Assembly: GCF_022814725.1 (NCBI RefSeq)
Contig: NZ_CP093442.1
Location: 558,001-622,000 of the forward strand
Direction: 5' to 3'
Length of the DNA stretch: 64,000 bases
Source: Bdellovibrio reynosensis
Lineage (GTDB): Bacteria > Bdellovibrionota > Bdellovibrionia > Bdellovibrionales > Bdellovibrionaceae
In this document: piece by piece, positions 63,301 to 64,000 of the stretch
Position numbering within the stretch: position 1 is the stretch's first letter
How the letters are laid out: every line of letters begins with the position of its first letter
Translations under genes and position numbers: made by a program
The notes under the pieces: model-generated
Database searches by the model: none
Told to the model about the DNA's origin: nothing
The model's input: the letters and a program-made list of their open reading frames with translations, nothing else

Positions 63301-64000
63301 TTGAACTCCTTTTGGGACTTTTTTTCAGAGCAAAACTTCATGCCCCATGGTCATTGTTTCTTATGGCAGCCCATTTTACTGGGCATTCATGCAATCAGTG
63401 ATCTGCTTATTGGCTTAGCATATTTAGCGATCTCACTAAGTCTATATTTTATAGTCAAACGAATACGTATCCCTTTTTCTGCGGTGATGTTGGCATTTGG
63501 TACGTTTATCGGAGCCTGTGGACTGACTCATTTTATGGAAATTTGGAATTTATGGTACACCGACTATTGGGCGAGCGGATTCGTAAAAATTGTTACTGCT
63601 GCCGCCTCGGTGATTACTAGTATTTGGCTCATAAAGCTAAGACCCCAGATTTTTACAGTAGCAGAAGCAGCTAAATTGGCAGAACAAAGAAGACTCGATT
63701 TAGAAGCCATTACAGCGGACCTTGAAACCAGAGTTGAGCAACGAACTCGAGAATTAAATTTAAGTAAAATCGAAACAGAGCAGGGTGCGCGCAGCCTTCG
63801 TGTTGTTATCGATGCCTTGCCATCACTGATGGCAGCTGTGGATCCATGGGAACGATATGAAATTGTCAACGAGGCTTATGCTAACTGGATGAATAAAGAT
63901 CAAGAATTTATTCTTGGAAAAACGTTGTCAGAGATAATGCCCTCGGACCTCTATATGAGAATTAAACCGCATTTTTTAAAGGCACTTCAGGGAGAACAGC
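63301..64000 (+). CDS. Ethylene-receptor-like sensor kinase, 3' end cut by window edge
   Basis: TTG at 63301 with GGAGG five bases upstream; the frame stays open to the window end (233 residues). Residues 1-110 form about three helices with PHGHCFLW, then AISDLLIGLAYLAISLSLYFIV, and CGLTHFMEIWNLW. These match the ethylene-binding domain of plant ETR1 and cyanobacterial SynEtr1; the C-x3-H pair (Cys and His in CGLTH) is the copper/ethylene site in ETR1 and is kept. A helix near 115-125, a coiled coil about 130-165, and a PAS domain from about 170 follow (VVIDALPSLMAAVDP). The kinase part must lie beyond the edge; calling it a kinase is inference. Confidence 0.8.
   Translation, partial: MNSFWDFFSEQNFMPHGHCFLWQPILLGIHAISDLLIGLAYLAISLSLYFIVKRIRIPFSAVMLAFGTFIGACGLTHFMEIWNLWYTDYWASGFVKIVTAAASVITSIWLIKLRPQIFTVAEAAKLAEQRRLDLEAITADLETRVEQRTRELNLSKIETEQGARSLRVVIDALPSLMAAVDPWERYEIVNEAYANWMNKDQEFILGKTLSEIMPSDLYMRIKPHFLKALQGEQ

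Overview
The window looks like chromosome of a Gram-negative bacterium. It has signal peptides, an outer-membrane-type protein, a Wzx/Wzy polysaccharide locus, FadE, and an Opp importer coupled to SohB. No marker fixes the taxon. The mix of FadE, RNase Y, many secreted proteins of unknown function, TTG/GTG starts and an AT-leaning composition (by eye, not counted) fits Bdellovibrionota, perhaps a Bdellovibrio-like organism; this is inference. There are no rRNA, tRNA, CRISPR, phage or transposase genes. Genes are tightly packed, with many ATGA/GTGA overlaps.

Layout. 1-6.0 kb: secreted glycan hydrolases (a GH5 cut by the window edge and two GH44-like paralogues) around an unknown secreted protein, suited to attacking beta-glucan or plant-type polysaccharide. 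6.0-7.0 kb: a possible outer-membrane barrel. 7.1-18.2 kb: a surface-polysaccharide locus with an LRR protein, Wzx flippase, ATP-grasp enzyme, deacetylase, four glycosyltransferases, a chain-length protein and a Wzy polymerase. 18.3-26.1 kb: a solute-binding protein, then sohB-oppD-oppF-oppA-oppB-oppC on the minus strand; OppC carries an unusual insertion. 26.3-33 kb: a polyproline exported protein, a VC0807-type membrane protein, a MASE1-CHASE-PAS hybrid kinase, MutM and a small Ala/Pro/Thr-rich protein. 33.3-36.5 kb: FadE and a small secreted protein, flanked on both sides by large structured palindromic elements. 36.7-42.8 kb: tandem DUF21-CBS proteins, a secreted PD-(D/E)XK-like protein, a lone receiver, RNase Y, OsmC and ArfB. 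42.9-48.1 kb: an MFS transporter, TauE-DUF1634, a hotdog protein, a nitronate-monooxygenase-like flavoenzyme and a TetR regulator. 48.5-53.6 kb: a Cys-rich LuxR regulator, a tandem Usp, an LtaS-like phosphotransferase and a GlpT-like transporter. 54.1-62.2 kb: class I fumarase behind a structured leader, an AI-2E-family permease, PilZ, Lon, a DEDDh exonuclease and small proteins. 62.2-64 kb: a MEDS-domain protein facing away from a kinase with an ethylene-receptor-type N-terminus, cut by the window end.

The strongest unusual signals are the ethylene-receptor-like kinase at the right edge, the near-perfect palindromic element at 36530-36710 and its architectural relative at 32788-33017, the multi-stem leader before the fumarase gene, a hairpin that buries a ribosome binding site at 47448-47483, and the exported nuclease-fold protein at 38978-39559. 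All stem assignments were made by eye; nothing was folded or searched.
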